A stretch of DNA of 64,000 bases, from the NCBI GenBank assembly GCA_040398525.1, contig JBBATY010000004.1, positions 102,195-166,194 on the forward strand. The letters run 5' to 3'. The stretch's first letter is position 1; every line of letters starts with the position of its first letter. The notes under the pieces were generated by a model, which saw only the letters and a list, made by a program, of their open reading frames with translations, did not search any database and was not told the DNA's origin. This DNA comes from VFMC01 sp040398525 (GTDB lineage Bacteria; Actinomycetota; Acidimicrobiia; Acidimicrobiales; Ilumatobacteraceae). Positions 51,475 to 60,819 of the stretch are shown piece by piece. The translations under genes were made by a program, and so were the position numbers.

Positions 51475-52748
51475 CCGAGCCGTCCCAACCAACCGGCGTT
51501 GGCCTCGCGCAGCGCGGCCCACACCTCGGTGACGTTCGACATCGACGGGCCGAGCGGGTTGGTGGCCAGCGCGCGCAGGGCCGCCTCCTCGTCGCCCTCG
51601 ACGGCGGCCTGCACGGTGAGCAACTCGAAGTCCTTCACCAGGCGGATCAGCGCATCCATGTCGGCCCGGAGCGGTGGCACCGGTACGGGCTCCGGCCCGT
51701 TCGGGCCGATCGCCGCCGCCACCTCGACCACCACATCGTCGGGCAGGCCGGGGATTGCGCCCCGGTTCGGCACGTTCACCACGTGCACCGCACCGTCGCC
51801 GCGCACCAGGTCGGCCATCAGCGCGGCGGCCGCCTCGGAGTAGTAGGCGCCCCCACGCTTCTCGAGATGGGCCGGCTTGTGGTCGAGGTTCGGGTCGGCG
51901 TACTCGTCGAGCAAGGCCTGCTCGATGGCCATCACCTCCGACGCCCTGGTGGGGCTGGCCGCCTGGTGGCGGACCCAGGCCGCGGTCTCGTAGTAGTAGA
52001 GCAGGTAGTAGTTGGGGATCGAGCCGAGCACGCGGATCGCGTCCGGGGTCCACGACGGCTCGCCGTCGGACGAGGTCCGCTTGCCGGCCAGTGAACGCAG
52101 CCGACCCAGCACCTCGTCCGTGCGGTCGGTCCCATCGACCGTCACGGTGCGCACCCAGCTGAGGTGGTTCAGCCCGACGTAATCGAAGCTCACCTCAGCG
52201 GGGTCGACGCGAAGCGACGTCGCCACCTGGGCCTTGACCGACCACGGCACGTTGCACAGCCCGATCGTGGCCACCTGCGCGTGACGACACAGCGCCTCGG
52301 TCACCAAACCCGCCGGGTTGGTGAAGTTCAGCAGCGTCGCACCTGGCGCGACCCGCTCGATGTCGGCGGCGATGTCGAGCGCAACGGGGATCGTCCGCAG
52401 CGCATTGGCGAAACCGCCGACGCCGACGGTCTCCTGGCCGATCAGGCCGAAGCGCCGGCCGAGCTGCTCGTCGCGCTCGCGCGCCGCCATGCCTCCGACG
52501 CGGATCTGGCTGACGACGAAGTGCGACCCCGCCAGGCCCAGCAGACGATCGGTCGTCCACTCGACCTGCACGCCACCACCTTCGCGAGCGCACATCCGCT
52601 CGGCGAGCGGGCCGAGCACCGCCAGGCGCGACGCGTCGGAGTCGACGAGGTGGATGCGATCGAGGTCGAGCTCGGTCCGCCGGCGCAACAAGCCGTCGAT
52701 CAGCTCCGGGGTGTAGGTCGACCCTCCGCCGACCACGCAGACCTTCAT
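51471..52748 (-). CDS. Glycoside hydrolase family 4 protein, copy B (6-phospho-beta-glucosidase-like)
   Basis: The 425-residue protein has KVCVVGGGSTYTPELIDGLL at the start, GQETVGVGGFANALRTIPVA, NFTNPAGLVTEALCRH, IGLCNVPW with the metal cysteine, and YVGLNHLSWVRTV. This set matches the LicH/CelF branch of GH4 (6-phospho-beta-glucosidases). There is no PTS in the operon; the adjacent kinase might supply phosphate after import, or the enzyme may accept an unphosphorylated sugar. ATG 52746-52748 follows GGAGTCGGAG. Confidence 0.87.
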   Translation of the reverse strand: MKVCVVGGGSTYTPELIDGLLRRRTELDLDRIHLVDSDASRLAVLGPLAERMCAREGGGVQVEWTTDRLLGLAGSHFVVSQIRVGGMAARERDEQLGRRFGLIGQETVGVGGFANALRTIPVALDIAADIERVAPGATLLNFTNPAGLVTEALCRHAQVATIGLCNVPWSVKAQVATSLRVDPAEVSFDYVGLNHLSWVRTVTVDGTDRTDEVLGRLRSLAGKRTSSDGEPSWTPDAIRVLGSIPNYYLLYYYETAAWVRHQAASPTRASEVMAIEQALLDEYADPNLDHKPAHLEKRGGAYYSEAAAALMADLVRGDGAVHVVNVPNRGAIPGLPDDVVVEVAAAIGPNGPEPVPVPPLRADMDALIRLVKDFELLTVQAAVEGDEEAALRALATNPLGPSMSNVTEVWAALREANAGWLGRLG

Positions 52749-52758
52749 CTCCGACTCC

Positions 52759-54903
52759 TCACGTCGATCCTTCCTCGGCGGCGCCCGACGAGGTGTCGGC
52801 CACCGTGAACTCCCAGCGGTTGGCGCCGAGCGTGTGGCCATCGTGGTCGATGGCGGCCTCGATCGCATAGCGACCGGGAGGCACGCGGAACGGGCCTGCC
52901 TGCATCACGCGCCGAGCCGCATCGGGCAGCACGTGCACCGTGCGACGGTCGGTGGCGAGCACCTCGCCGTCGGCCGTGACGAGCTGCCACCACAGCTCGG
53001 CCCCGCGCAGCGCACGGGCCAGGTCGTTGATCCACCACACCCCGAACACCGGCGGTTCGTCGGTGGTGAACCGGTCGCCGTCACCCTCGATCGACGCCAG
53101 GACCGGCTGCATCGCCCGAGCAAGTGCCTGGTAGCCAGCTTTGGGGCGACGGAGGTGATCGAGCACCGACCAGCTGACGCACGGCCACGGGTCGACGAGC
53201 ATGAACGGGATCACGCCCTGCACCCGCTCGCGCTTCTTCCGGCGGTAGACCTCGGTCGAGTACTGCAGCGAGCGGGCCTGATAGTGCTGGGTGCGTTCGA
53301 TGATCTCGTCGACGGTGTGGGTGAGCACCGTCACGCCGACCTTGGTGTGGATCTCGTGGTGCTGGAAGCCGTGGAAGGTCCAGTCGTGCACGGTGGCGTC
53401 CTCGGCCAGGAAGGTGCGCAGTGTCTCGCGGCAGGGCACGGCCTGCGCGCCGTACTCGCTGACGAACGTGCCGCCCGGCAGCTCGGTGACATCGGTCCAG
53501 TGCCCGTGGTACCAGCCCGGGTAGGTGTGGCCGTCGCCGGCCCCCGAGTTGGCGATCACCGGCCGCGACGGGTCGATGCGACGGAACAGGGCGGCGAGCT
53601 CGTGGTCGAGGCGCTGGTTGCGATCAGGCCGGAACGACCCGGCGTCGTCCATCATCCACGGCTCGTTCCAGGGCGCCTCGTTGTGCGCGGCCCAATAGAC
53701 GACCGACGGCCGCCATCCGTGCAGCTCGACCACCTCGTGCACCATCTGGCGGGTGACGCGGTAGACCTCGGCGCTGTCGGCGTAGCCCCACTGCATGGGA
53801 AGGTCCTGCCACACCAGCACCCCGGCCGCGTCGCACGCGTCGTAGAACGCAGGGGCCGTGACGTGGGCGTGGACCCGCAGGGTGTTCAGGTTGGCCTGCA
53901 CCGCCAGGTCGACGTCGGCCGAGGCGCGCTCGGGGGTGAGCGCCGACAGCCACTGCTCACCGATGTAGTTGCAGCCGCGCACGAACACCGGGCGGCCGTT
54001 GATCCGCCAGATCCAGTCCGACCCGACCTCGATCGAGCGCAGGCCGACCATCCGCTCGTCGACCACGACGCCGGCGGCTGCTCCATCGGCGACTGCGGCG
54101 GCCGCCGCAACGCCCGGCACATCGCCGGACGCCACATCGCCGGCCTCGACGACCGTCCGCAACCGGTAGCGGTAGGGATCGCCGTGGTCCCACGGCCACC
54201 ACAGCCGTGGTGCGGCCACCCGCGTGGCGAGGTGCACGTCGTTGCGCCCGGGCTCGATCCAGGTGTCGGTCCACCATTCGGCAGCGACCCCGTCGTCGTC
54301 GTGGAGCTCGGCCCGCACGGTGACCCAGCGCGGCTCGGCACCCGCCAGGGTGAGCTGCACCCGCTGGTCGACCTCGACGTCCGGCCCGACGATCGAGGTG
54401 GCGATGCCCACTGCGTCGATGGCCAGGGTGTGATGGCGGGTGAGCCACACCCCGCCCCACAGCCCGCCGGTCGATCGCTCCTGGCCACGGCGTGTCCAGC
54501 CACCGGGGCGGGCATCGTGATGGCCCATCACCCCGCGGACGGCCGTCTTCGCATGCGGCCACACCTCGCCGAAGGGGTCGGTCGGGCAGTCGACGACGAC
54601 GAGCAGGGTGTGGTGGCCGGCGGCCAGGTGGAGGTCGAACGAGAACGGAGCGAACCCGCCCGTGTGCTCGCCCACCACGGCATCATCGAGCACCACCTCG
54701 GCGCGGTAGTCGGCGGCGCCGATGTGCAGCCGCCACCACCAGCCGTCACCGCTGCCCTCGGCGAGGTCGAACTCGCACCGGTAGTGCACCCGTTCGACAC
54801 CGTCGATGCCGTCGAGGTACCAGTTGCCCGGCACGCACGCTGGCTGCCACGGGCCGTCGAGCGATGTGGCGAGCTCCCAGCCGGAGTCGAGGTCGACGCG
54901 CAT
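52759..54903 (-). CDS. Glycoside hydrolase family 2 protein (beta-mannosidase/beta-glycosidase type)
   Basis: The 714-residue protein has the GH2 order: a jelly-roll sugar-binding domain (GNWYLDGIDGVERVHYRCEF), an immunoglobulin-like domain, and then a TIM barrel with RGCNYIGEQWLSALTPE. The acid/base Glu is in YWAAHNEAPWNE and the nucleophile Glu in GTFVSEYGAQAVP. The W-x-x-N-E and DLPMQWGYADS segments favour the beta-mannosidase-like branch. No signal is present. ATG 54903 lies 3 bp after the GH35-like stop; a GTG six bases upstream that overlaps that stop (GTGA) is equally possible. It ends in a short beta-rich tail. Confidence 0.82.
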   Translation of the reverse strand: MRVDLDSGWELATSLDGPWQPACVPGNWYLDGIDGVERVHYRCEFDLAEGSGDGWWWRLHIGAADYRAEVVLDDAVVGEHTGGFAPFSFDLHLAAGHHTLLVVVDCPTDPFGEVWPHAKTAVRGVMGHHDARPGGWTRRGQERSTGGLWGGVWLTRHHTLAIDAVGIATSIVGPDVEVDQRVQLTLAGAEPRWVTVRAELHDDDGVAAEWWTDTWIEPGRNDVHLATRVAAPRLWWPWDHGDPYRYRLRTVVEAGDVASGDVPGVAAAAAVADGAAAGVVVDERMVGLRSIEVGSDWIWRINGRPVFVRGCNYIGEQWLSALTPERASADVDLAVQANLNTLRVHAHVTAPAFYDACDAAGVLVWQDLPMQWGYADSAEVYRVTRQMVHEVVELHGWRPSVVYWAAHNEAPWNEPWMMDDAGSFRPDRNQRLDHELAALFRRIDPSRPVIANSGAGDGHTYPGWYHGHWTDVTELPGGTFVSEYGAQAVPCRETLRTFLAEDATVHDWTFHGFQHHEIHTKVGVTVLTHTVDEIIERTQHYQARSLQYSTEVYRRKKRERVQGVIPFMLVDPWPCVSWSVLDHLRRPKAGYQALARAMQPVLASIEGDGDRFTTDEPPVFGVWWINDLARALRGAELWWQLVTADGEVLATDRRTVHVLPDAARRVMQAGPFRVPPGRYAIEAAIDHDGHTLGANRWEFTVADTSSGAAEEGST

Positions 54904-54905
54904 GC

Positions 54906-57296
54906 TCACGACCGCCACAGCCGCAGGTCGTTCATCCGCACCGCCAGACGGGTGAGGGCCTCGAGGCGCTCGGCTGCGTCGACCGGCGCCGACCCGGCCG
55001 CCACGGCGCTGCGCAGGCGGCGCAAGCGGTGGCCCAGCTCACCCACGGGAACGCCCAGCTGCTCGGCCCCGGCGGCGACATGGGCCAGCGTGGTGAGCCG
55101 GAAGTGGGCGACGGCCGCAGCCACCCGCTCGGCAGCGGCGCGCGGGCCGATCACGTAGCGGTCGGTGTGGCCCCGGTCGTCGAGGTGCACTGCGCGCAGA
55201 GTGCCATCGGCCGCGACCGAGCCGGCACGGTCGACCTCACCCGACAGCAGCACGCGCCACACCTCGCCACCGGCTGCGGCAGGCACCGTGACGACACACC
55301 GCTCGGACGCGACGACGTGCCAGGCCCCGTCGATCCGGGCGATGGTGGTCTGGCCCTGTGAGCTGCGCAGCTCACCGAGCCGGGCGTCGTCGCCGTGCAG
55401 CAGTGCGGCGACGACCCGGCCGTCGAGCTCGATGGCCGCCCACGACACGGATGCAGCGCCGACCCTGGCCGCCACGCCGTCGACCACGCCCTCCCACGCC
55501 TGCGCGCCACGGTTGACCATCGTGAGGTAGCGGCGGCCAGTCGAGCCCGTCCGGCGCCCGACATCGACCCCGAGCCCGGTGGCCGTCGGTGGCGACCAGG
55601 CGGGCAGGCCGTCGAGCAACGCGCACGGGCGCAGCCGCTCGTCGTGCGTGGGTGCACGACCGGCCAGGCGGACCGCCCCGGTCCGAGCGGCAGCCACACG
55701 CGCCAAGCGTTCCTGCGCGACACGCGACATCACCGTCGCATCGGGGACGATCACGCACCCGTAGCCGTCGAGGTCGCCGCGAGCCGCGTCGACGACGTCG
55801 AGCTCGACTCCGGCAGCGACCAACCGATGGACGATGGCCAGGCCCGCCCGCGCCGCGCTTGCATCGGCCGCCAGCGTGTGCAGTTCGCCGTCCGGGGCGA
55901 CGGCCACGCCGGCGATCGAGCCGTCGTAGCGGGCCAGGCGCTCGCCGGCCTGGTCGGTGGCGATCGCCACGGATGCGGTCAGCGGTGAGGCGGCGAGATC
56001 GGCTCCCCCGGCCTCGAGGACCAGGAACAAGCAGCGCAGGTTCCACCACCACGGCAGCGCCGTGCCGTCGGGCAAGATCGGCGCCTCCTCGGCCCAGCGC
56101 TGGAACGAGCCGATCGCCACCGGCTCGGGCTCGGACGAGTGCAGCATGTAGATGCACGGCGCATCCATGCCGCCGACGAGCGAGCACTGCAGGTAGAACG
56201 CCTGGCGAGCCGAGATCTCGGGCACCAGGTGCGGCAGGCCAGGGTCCGACAGCGTGTGGGCCAGCCGGGTGCGCCACCACGCGTGGTGCACGTACTCGGC
56301 GTCGTTCATCCGGTACCAGTCGGTGCCTGCGATCATCTCCGCCGCGTCGACGTCCTCGGCATAGACGTTCTGACCCAACCAGCCCACCGGCTCGCTGAGC
56401 ACGGCCGGGTCGACCATCATCGACGCCAGCGGGTGCGGCATGCACAGCCAGTCGTGGAACAGCAGCACCGAGTCGCCGAGCACACTGCGCACCGACGCGG
56501 TGAAGCTGACGAGCCCGGAAGCGATCTGCGCATCGGCGTAGCGGTCGAGGTCGAGCCACGGGCGCACCGCCTCGACGGTGCCGGGCGAGTCCCACTGCCG
56601 CGGCATCGGCACGTCGGCGAACGAGGCGTGCGCGGTGCCCCACGCATCGTTCAACGCGTCGATGCTGCCGTAGTCGGCGGCCAGCCAGTCGGTCCACCGG
56701 GTCGGGTCGGCGTAGTCGGCGCGCAGCGGCGAGGCAGCCTCGTCGGCCTCGTGCACGAGCATCCCGTCACCCGGCGCCTCGTTGTCGATCTGCCACGCCC
56801 ACAACGTCGACCCGGCGAACGGACCGAGGGCGCCGGCGACGGCCCGCAACCACTCCCCCGCCCGCGCCTGGTAGCCCGGCGAGTCGTACGACAGCCGAGG
56901 GTCGAACGAGTCGCTGTGGCGCATCGTGCGGCCGTCGTAGCGCTTGGCCCACCAGTCGGGATGGGCCTCGATCAACCAGGTCGGCACACCGCCGCCGAGC
57001 ATCTCGGCGTCGCAGAACGGGCCCGGCTTGGCGATGAAGCCGAGGCCGGCATCGGCGCAGGCGCGCACGAACCCGACCAGGTCGCGCTCGGGCAGCGAGC
57101 GGCCGTCGAGGTCGAGCGCTCCGTCGACGGGCTCGTGGTGCAGCCACGGGATGTACGTCGACACGGCGTTGGCGCCGGACTGGCGGGCGCGCAGGATCAT
57201 CAGGTCCCACCGCTCGCGCGGCACTCGGTAGTAGTGGATCTCGACCACCCGCCAGGTGTCGGCGGTGGGCAGCTTCGGCGCCGGACGACTGCTCAT
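54906..57296 (-). CDS. GH35/GH42-like beta-galactosidase
   Basis: The 796-residue protein opens like GH35 (VVEIHYYRVPRERWDLMILR, STYIPWLHHEPVDGALDLDG, AKPGPFCDAEMLGGGVPTWL). The acid/base segment is WAWQIDNEAPGDG, closer to the GH42 DNE than to the GH35 ENE. The nucleophile is probably the Glu in VPEISARQAFYL. The C-terminal half has beta-domain character. It has no export signal, so it is intracellular. Start ATG 57294-57296 follows the permease stop by 7 bp with GGGATGAG upstream. Family members remove terminal beta-galactose, though substrate shifts are common. Confidence 0.75.
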   Translation of the reverse strand: MSSRPAPKLPTADTWRVVEIHYYRVPRERWDLMILRARQSGANAVSTYIPWLHHEPVDGALDLDGRSLPERDLVGFVRACADAGLGFIAKPGPFCDAEMLGGGVPTWLIEAHPDWWAKRYDGRTMRHSDSFDPRLSYDSPGYQARAGEWLRAVAGALGPFAGSTLWAWQIDNEAPGDGMLVHEADEAASPLRADYADPTRWTDWLAADYGSIDALNDAWGTAHASFADVPMPRQWDSPGTVEAVRPWLDLDRYADAQIASGLVSFTASVRSVLGDSVLLFHDWLCMPHPLASMMVDPAVLSEPVGWLGQNVYAEDVDAAEMIAGTDWYRMNDAEYVHHAWWRTRLAHTLSDPGLPHLVPEISARQAFYLQCSLVGGMDAPCIYMLHSSEPEPVAIGSFQRWAEEAPILPDGTALPWWWNLRCLFLVLEAGGADLAASPLTASVAIATDQAGERLARYDGSIAGVAVAPDGELHTLAADASAARAGLAIVHRLVAAGVELDVVDAARGDLDGYGCVIVPDATVMSRVAQERLARVAAARTGAVRLAGRAPTHDERLRPCALLDGLPAWSPPTATGLGVDVGRRTGSTGRRYLTMVNRGAQAWEGVVDGVAARVGAASVSWAAIELDGRVVAALLHGDDARLGELRSSQGQTTIARIDGAWHVVASERCVVTVPAAAGGEVWRVLLSGEVDRAGSVAADGTLRAVHLDDRGHTDRYVIGPRAAAERVAAAVAHFRLTTLAHVAAGAEQLGVPVGELGHRLRRLRSAVAAGSAPVDAAERLEALTRLAVRMNDLRLWRS

Positions 57297-57303
57297 CGGG
57301 TGC

Positions 57304-58176
57304 TCATCCCTTCGTTCCGGTGAGGTTGACACCCTCGATGAACACCTTCTGGGCGAAGAAGAACATCGCGATGAGCGGCAGGACGAACACCACCGAGGCA
57401 GCCATGGTGAGGTTCGACTCACCGGTCTTGGCCAGGGCCGTGTTGAGCCGCGCCAGGCCGACGGCGAGGGTGAGGCTGTCCTCGTTCTCGAGGTAGATGT
57501 TCGGGCCGAAGAAGTCGCTCCACGAGAACAGGAACTGGAACAGCGCAACGGCCATGATGCCGGGCTTGGCCATCGGCACGACCACCCTGGTGAGGATCCA
57601 GCCCTCGCCGGCCCCATCGATACGGGCAGCGTCTAGCACGTCGCCCGGCAGCGTCATGAAGAACTGGCGCAGCATGAAGATGCTGAACGCGTCGCCGAAG
57701 AACGCCGGAACGGTGAGCGGCAGGACCGAGTTCAGCCAGCCGAGGCTGGTGAAGATCTGGAACTGCGTCGGGAACAGCACCTGGTAGGGCAGCATCATCG
57801 TCGCCAGGACGATGACGAACACGGTGGTGCGGCCACGCCAGCGCATCCAGCTGAACGCATAGGCCACCGGCACGCAGCTCACCACGGTGCCGATGGTGGC
57901 GAGCAGGCACACCTTGAGGGTGTTGACGAAGTACTGGGCGAGCGGCACCCGGTCGAACACCTCGCGGTAGTTGCCCCACTCGAACGTCTCGGGCCACAGC
58001 GCCGAGGTCTTCGCCTGGGTGATGGGCATCACCGACTGCAGCAGCATGAACAGCAGGGGCAGGGCGAACATCAACGACAGGCCGATGAGCACGGCATGGC
58101 GGCCGATCGCGAGCAGCACGGCGTGGCGCCGCGGCGGGCGCTGACGGGCCGCCGGCGCCATCAGGGTGGCGCTCAT
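57304..58176 (-). CDS. Carbohydrate ABC transporter permease (MalG/UgpE type)
   Basis: The 290-residue membrane protein has about six hydrophobic helices, including AVLIGLSLMFALPLLFMLLQ near the start, and the EAA loop DAARIDGAGEGWILTRVVVP. It belongs to the CUT1 subfamily and pairs with the preceding permease. ATG 58174-58176 overlaps the upstream permease stop. Longer starts would lie inside the neighbour. Confidence 0.9.
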   Translation of the reverse strand: MSATLMAPAARQRPPRRHAVLLAIGRHAVLIGLSLMFALPLLFMLLQSVMPITQAKTSALWPETFEWGNYREVFDRVPLAQYFVNTLKVCLLATIGTVVSCVPVAYAFSWMRWRGRTTVFVIVLATMMLPYQVLFPTQFQIFTSLGWLNSVLPLTVPAFFGDAFSIFMLRQFFMTLPGDVLDAARIDGAGEGWILTRVVVPMAKPGIMAVALFQFLFSWSDFFGPNIYLENEDSLTLAVGLARLNTALAKTGESNLTMAASVVFVLPLIAMFFFAQKVFIEGVNLTGTKG

Positions 58177-59120
58177 CGGGGCTCCTCGGCTGCGGTGTGC
58201 ACCCATCGTCGCCTGCTGAGCATCAGCACGATGGTGATGACGAGCGTCATGAGGAACATCAGCCAGGCCATCGCCGCAGCCATGCCGATGCGGCCGTCCT
58301 GGAAGTAGCGCAGCTGCAGCATCGCGTAGGTGAGCAGCGAGCCGTCCGGTTCACCCGTGAGCCGACCCTTACGCACACCCTGGCTGATGACGAAGGCCTG
58401 GTCGAAGCTCTGCAACACGCCGATCAGGCCGGTGAGGAGGGTGAAGAAGATCACGGGCGACACCATCGGCAGCGTGACGTGCCGGAACTTGCCCCACCGC
58501 CCGGCACCGTCGAGCTCGACGGCCTCATAGAGCGAGCGGGGCACGTCGACGAGGCCGGCGAGGAACACGAGCATCGTGTCGCCGAGGGCCCACACACCCA
58601 CCATGATCAGTGCGGGCTTGGCCCACTCGGGGTCGCGGAACCACAGCGGCGCCTCGGCGCCGAACAGCTCGAACAGGCTCGACACCGGGCCACCGCGCTT
58701 GAGCAAGAAGAAGAAGAGCGCACCGCTGGCCACCGCCGGCACCACCGCGGGCACGTAGAACAGCAACCGGTAGGCCCCGTTGCCGCGCCGCGGGGTGGCG
58801 AGCAGCGCGGCGGCCAGCAGGGCGATGAGCAGACGGATCGGCAGCCCGATCACGGCCAGGTACGCGGTGTTGCGCAAGGCCTGGCCGAGGTCGGGGTTGC
58901 TGGCGAGCGTCTCGTAGTTGGCGGTGCCCACCCACCGCGCCGGCTTGCCGTAGCGCTTGGTGGTGAACGACCAGTAGAGGGAGTTGACGATCGGGTAGAG
59001 CACGAACGTGCACACCCCGATGATCCATGGCGACAAGAGGGCGAGGACCGTCCAACGCCGGCGGCGTGCAGCACGCTGCCGCGCTGCACGCCGCCGCTCG
59101 TCGGTCAGGACGTCAGACAC
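58173..59120 (-). CDS. Carbohydrate ABC transporter permease (MalF/UgpA type)
   Basis: The 315-residue membrane protein has a basic cytoplasmic head (DERRRAARQRAARRRRW), then TVLALLSPWIIGVCTFVLYP, further helices and the EAA loop EAVELDGAGRWGKFRHVTLP. It is the first channel subunit of the CUT1 importer. GTG 59118-59120 overlaps the lipoprotein gene by 8 bp and is preferred over the ATG 24 codons upstream, which lies within that gene. Confidence 0.9.
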   Translation of the reverse strand: MSDVLTDERRRAARQRAARRRRWTVLALLSPWIIGVCTFVLYPIVNSLYWSFTTKRYGKPARWVGTANYETLASNPDLGQALRNTAYLAVIGLPIRLLIALLAAALLATPRRGNGAYRLLFYVPAVVPAVASGALFFFLLKRGGPVSSLFELFGAEAPLWFRDPEWAKPALIMVGVWALGDTMLVFLAGLVDVPRSLYEAVELDGAGRWGKFRHVTLPMVSPVIFFTLLTGLIGVLQSFDQAFVISQGVRKGRLTGEPDGSLLTYAMLQLRYFQDGRIGMAAAMAWLMFLMTLVITIVLMLSRRRWVHTAAEEPR

Positions 59121-60558
59121 CAAGCTCGATGTCCAGTTCCTCCTGGTAACGGCTGTCGAGCTCGTCGAGTGCCGCACGCAGGTCGTCCTCACTCAAATCG
59201 CCGAAGCGGAAGTCGCCGATCAACGCCGTGAGCTCGTCGCTCAGAGCGCCGGCCACCAACGACGACGGTGGTGTCTTCGCTGCGGGCGAGCGCACCAGGT
59301 CGATGAAGGTCTGCATCTCCGGCAGGCTGGCCAGGACGGTCTCTTCGTAGATGTCGAGCGCTGCGACGTTGGTGGGGATGTTGCCGACGAACAACTCGAA
59401 CTCGGCGATCTCGTCGGCAGCAGTCGAGAGGCACTTCACGGCCTCCCACGAGGCATCGACGTTGGCCACACCACGCGGGATGGAGAACCAGTTGCCACTG
59501 GCCAGGATCGACTGCGTCGCAGCGTCGGCGGGGCCGTCCGGGCCGGGCAGCGGGATGACGCCCCAGTTCTCGGGCTTGCCGTTGCCGAAGCGGTCGGGCC
59601 AGGTGACGAAGTACGAGCCCTCGAAGTAGAGCGGCAGTTGGCCGGCGATGAAGAAGTTGTCGGCCGAGTCGTACGAGCCGAGCCCATCGGCCCACGCAGT
59701 GAACGCATCGCGGTCGACGAGGTCGTAGAACTGCTTCTGCCACTGCAGTGCCTCGACCCAGCCGTCGATGGTCTCACTGATCAGCACCTGCGAGCCGTCC
59801 TCGCTGAAGAACTCGGCATCGAACATCTGGGTGAGGAACAACCCGTACGATCCGTCGACATCGGGCACGAAGCCGACGCGGGTGATGTCGTCACCATCGG
59901 TGACGAGCAGCGCCTCGGCTGCGGCCAGAAGCTCGTCGGTGCTCGCCGGAGGTGATGTGATGCCCACCTCGTCGAGGGCGTCCTGGTTGTAGAACAGCGC
60001 GGCCGGGTCGAGCGAGAACGGCACGCCGTAGTGCTTGCCGTTGAACTCGACGAGCCGTTTGCCACCGGGAACGAAGAGGTCCCACGAAATACCGTCGCGG
60101 GCCATCAGATCGTCGACGGTCACGGACAGGTCACCTGCTGCGATCTGCGCGAGCTGCCCGGCGAAGTCGCCCTGGACGATGTCGGGTGGCGAGCCGGCCT
60201 CCACTGCAGCCGGGAGCGCCGTTCCCATGTCGTCCTTGCCGACGTACTCGATCGTCAGCCACGGGAGGTCGGTCTGGCAGCGATCGATCAGGACCTGGAA
60301 GGCGTCGGTGCTTCCCTGGTCGCTGAACGACGACCACAGGGTGAGTGTGGTCGGTTCGAACGTCGCCGGCGCCGTGGTCTCGGGCGGCGCCGTGGTCTCC
60401 GTCGGCGCAGCCGTGGTCTCCACGGGCGCTGCCGTCGTGGCCGGCGGATCGGTCGCCGGCGGTGCGGTGGTCGACGCGCTGTCGTCGTCGCCTCCGCAGG
60501 CAGCGACCACCACGGCCAGGGTGATCACCAGCCCAAGGACCTTCTGGTGCCTGTTCAT
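59113..60558 (-). CDS. Sugar ABC transporter substrate-binding lipoprotein (SBP family 1)
   Basis: The 481-residue protein has a lipoprotein signal (VLGLVITLAVVVAACGG) followed by a Thr/Ala/Pro-rich linker (residues 25-65) and an SBP_bac_1 fold: LTLWSSFSDQGSTDAFQVLI, GSPPDIVQGDFAGQLAQIA, YGVPFSLDPAALFYNQDAL. It captures an oligosaccharide for the MalFG-type channel. ATG 60556-60558 is preceded by GAGGAGCAC. It is the first gene of a ten-gene operon of transport, glycosidases and a kinase, with no visible regulator gene. Confidence 0.9.
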   Translation of the reverse strand: MNRHQKVLGLVITLAVVVAACGGDDDSASTTAPPATDPPATTAAPVETTAAPTETTAPPETTAPATFEPTTLTLWSSFSDQGSTDAFQVLIDRCQTDLPWLTIEYVGKDDMGTALPAAVEAGSPPDIVQGDFAGQLAQIAAGDLSVTVDDLMARDGISWDLFVPGGKRLVEFNGKHYGVPFSLDPAALFYNQDALDEVGITSPPASTDELLAAAEALLVTDGDDITRVGFVPDVDGSYGLFLTQMFDAEFFSEDGSQVLISETIDGWVEALQWQKQFYDLVDRDAFTAWADGLGSYDSADNFFIAGQLPLYFEGSYFVTWPDRFGNGKPENWGVIPLPGPDGPADAATQSILASGNWFSIPRGVANVDASWEAVKCLSTAADEIAEFELFVGNIPTNVAALDIYEETVLASLPEMQTFIDLVRSPAAKTPPSSLVAGALSDELTALIGDFRFGDLSEDDLRAALDELDSRYQEELDIELGV

Positions 60559-60819
60559 GAGTGCTCCTCGCTGAGTTGAAGGTGGTGGTATCGCAGTGGT
60601 CGGGTGAACGACGTGGTCACCCAGATCGGCGGGGAGCCGTCCGCACAACGAAGGAGGCCGATGCTGGGCGCCATCCGGGACGCGGCACGTTCACTCAGGT
60701 CTCGCACACAACCGGGCTGCCCCCAAGCGGCCACGGAGCGACTGTATGTCACCGTACGTTTTGCGTACAAGGGTCTCGGCAACATCTCCAGTCACCGGAG
60801 CACCCTCGTCGAACAACTG
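60559..60819. other. Long upstream region of the sugar operon and the iron operon
   Basis: There is no gene in these 261 bp. It must hold the minus-strand promoter of the sugar operon and, at its right end, the plus-strand promoter of the iron transporter. The visible candidate elements are listed separately (60741-60770 and 60820-60833). Confidence 0.5.
60741..60770 (-). promoter_or_regulatory. Candidate sugar-operon promoter with GTACG/CGTAC dyad
   Basis: On the minus strand TTGTAC (60765-60770), an 18-bp spacer and TACAGT (60741-60746) resemble a sigma-70-type promoter. The inverted repeat GTACG-TTTTG-CGTAC (60754-60768) overlaps the -35, as a LacI-type repressor site would. The leader to the lipoprotein ATG would be about 175 nt. 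Confidence 0.4.
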
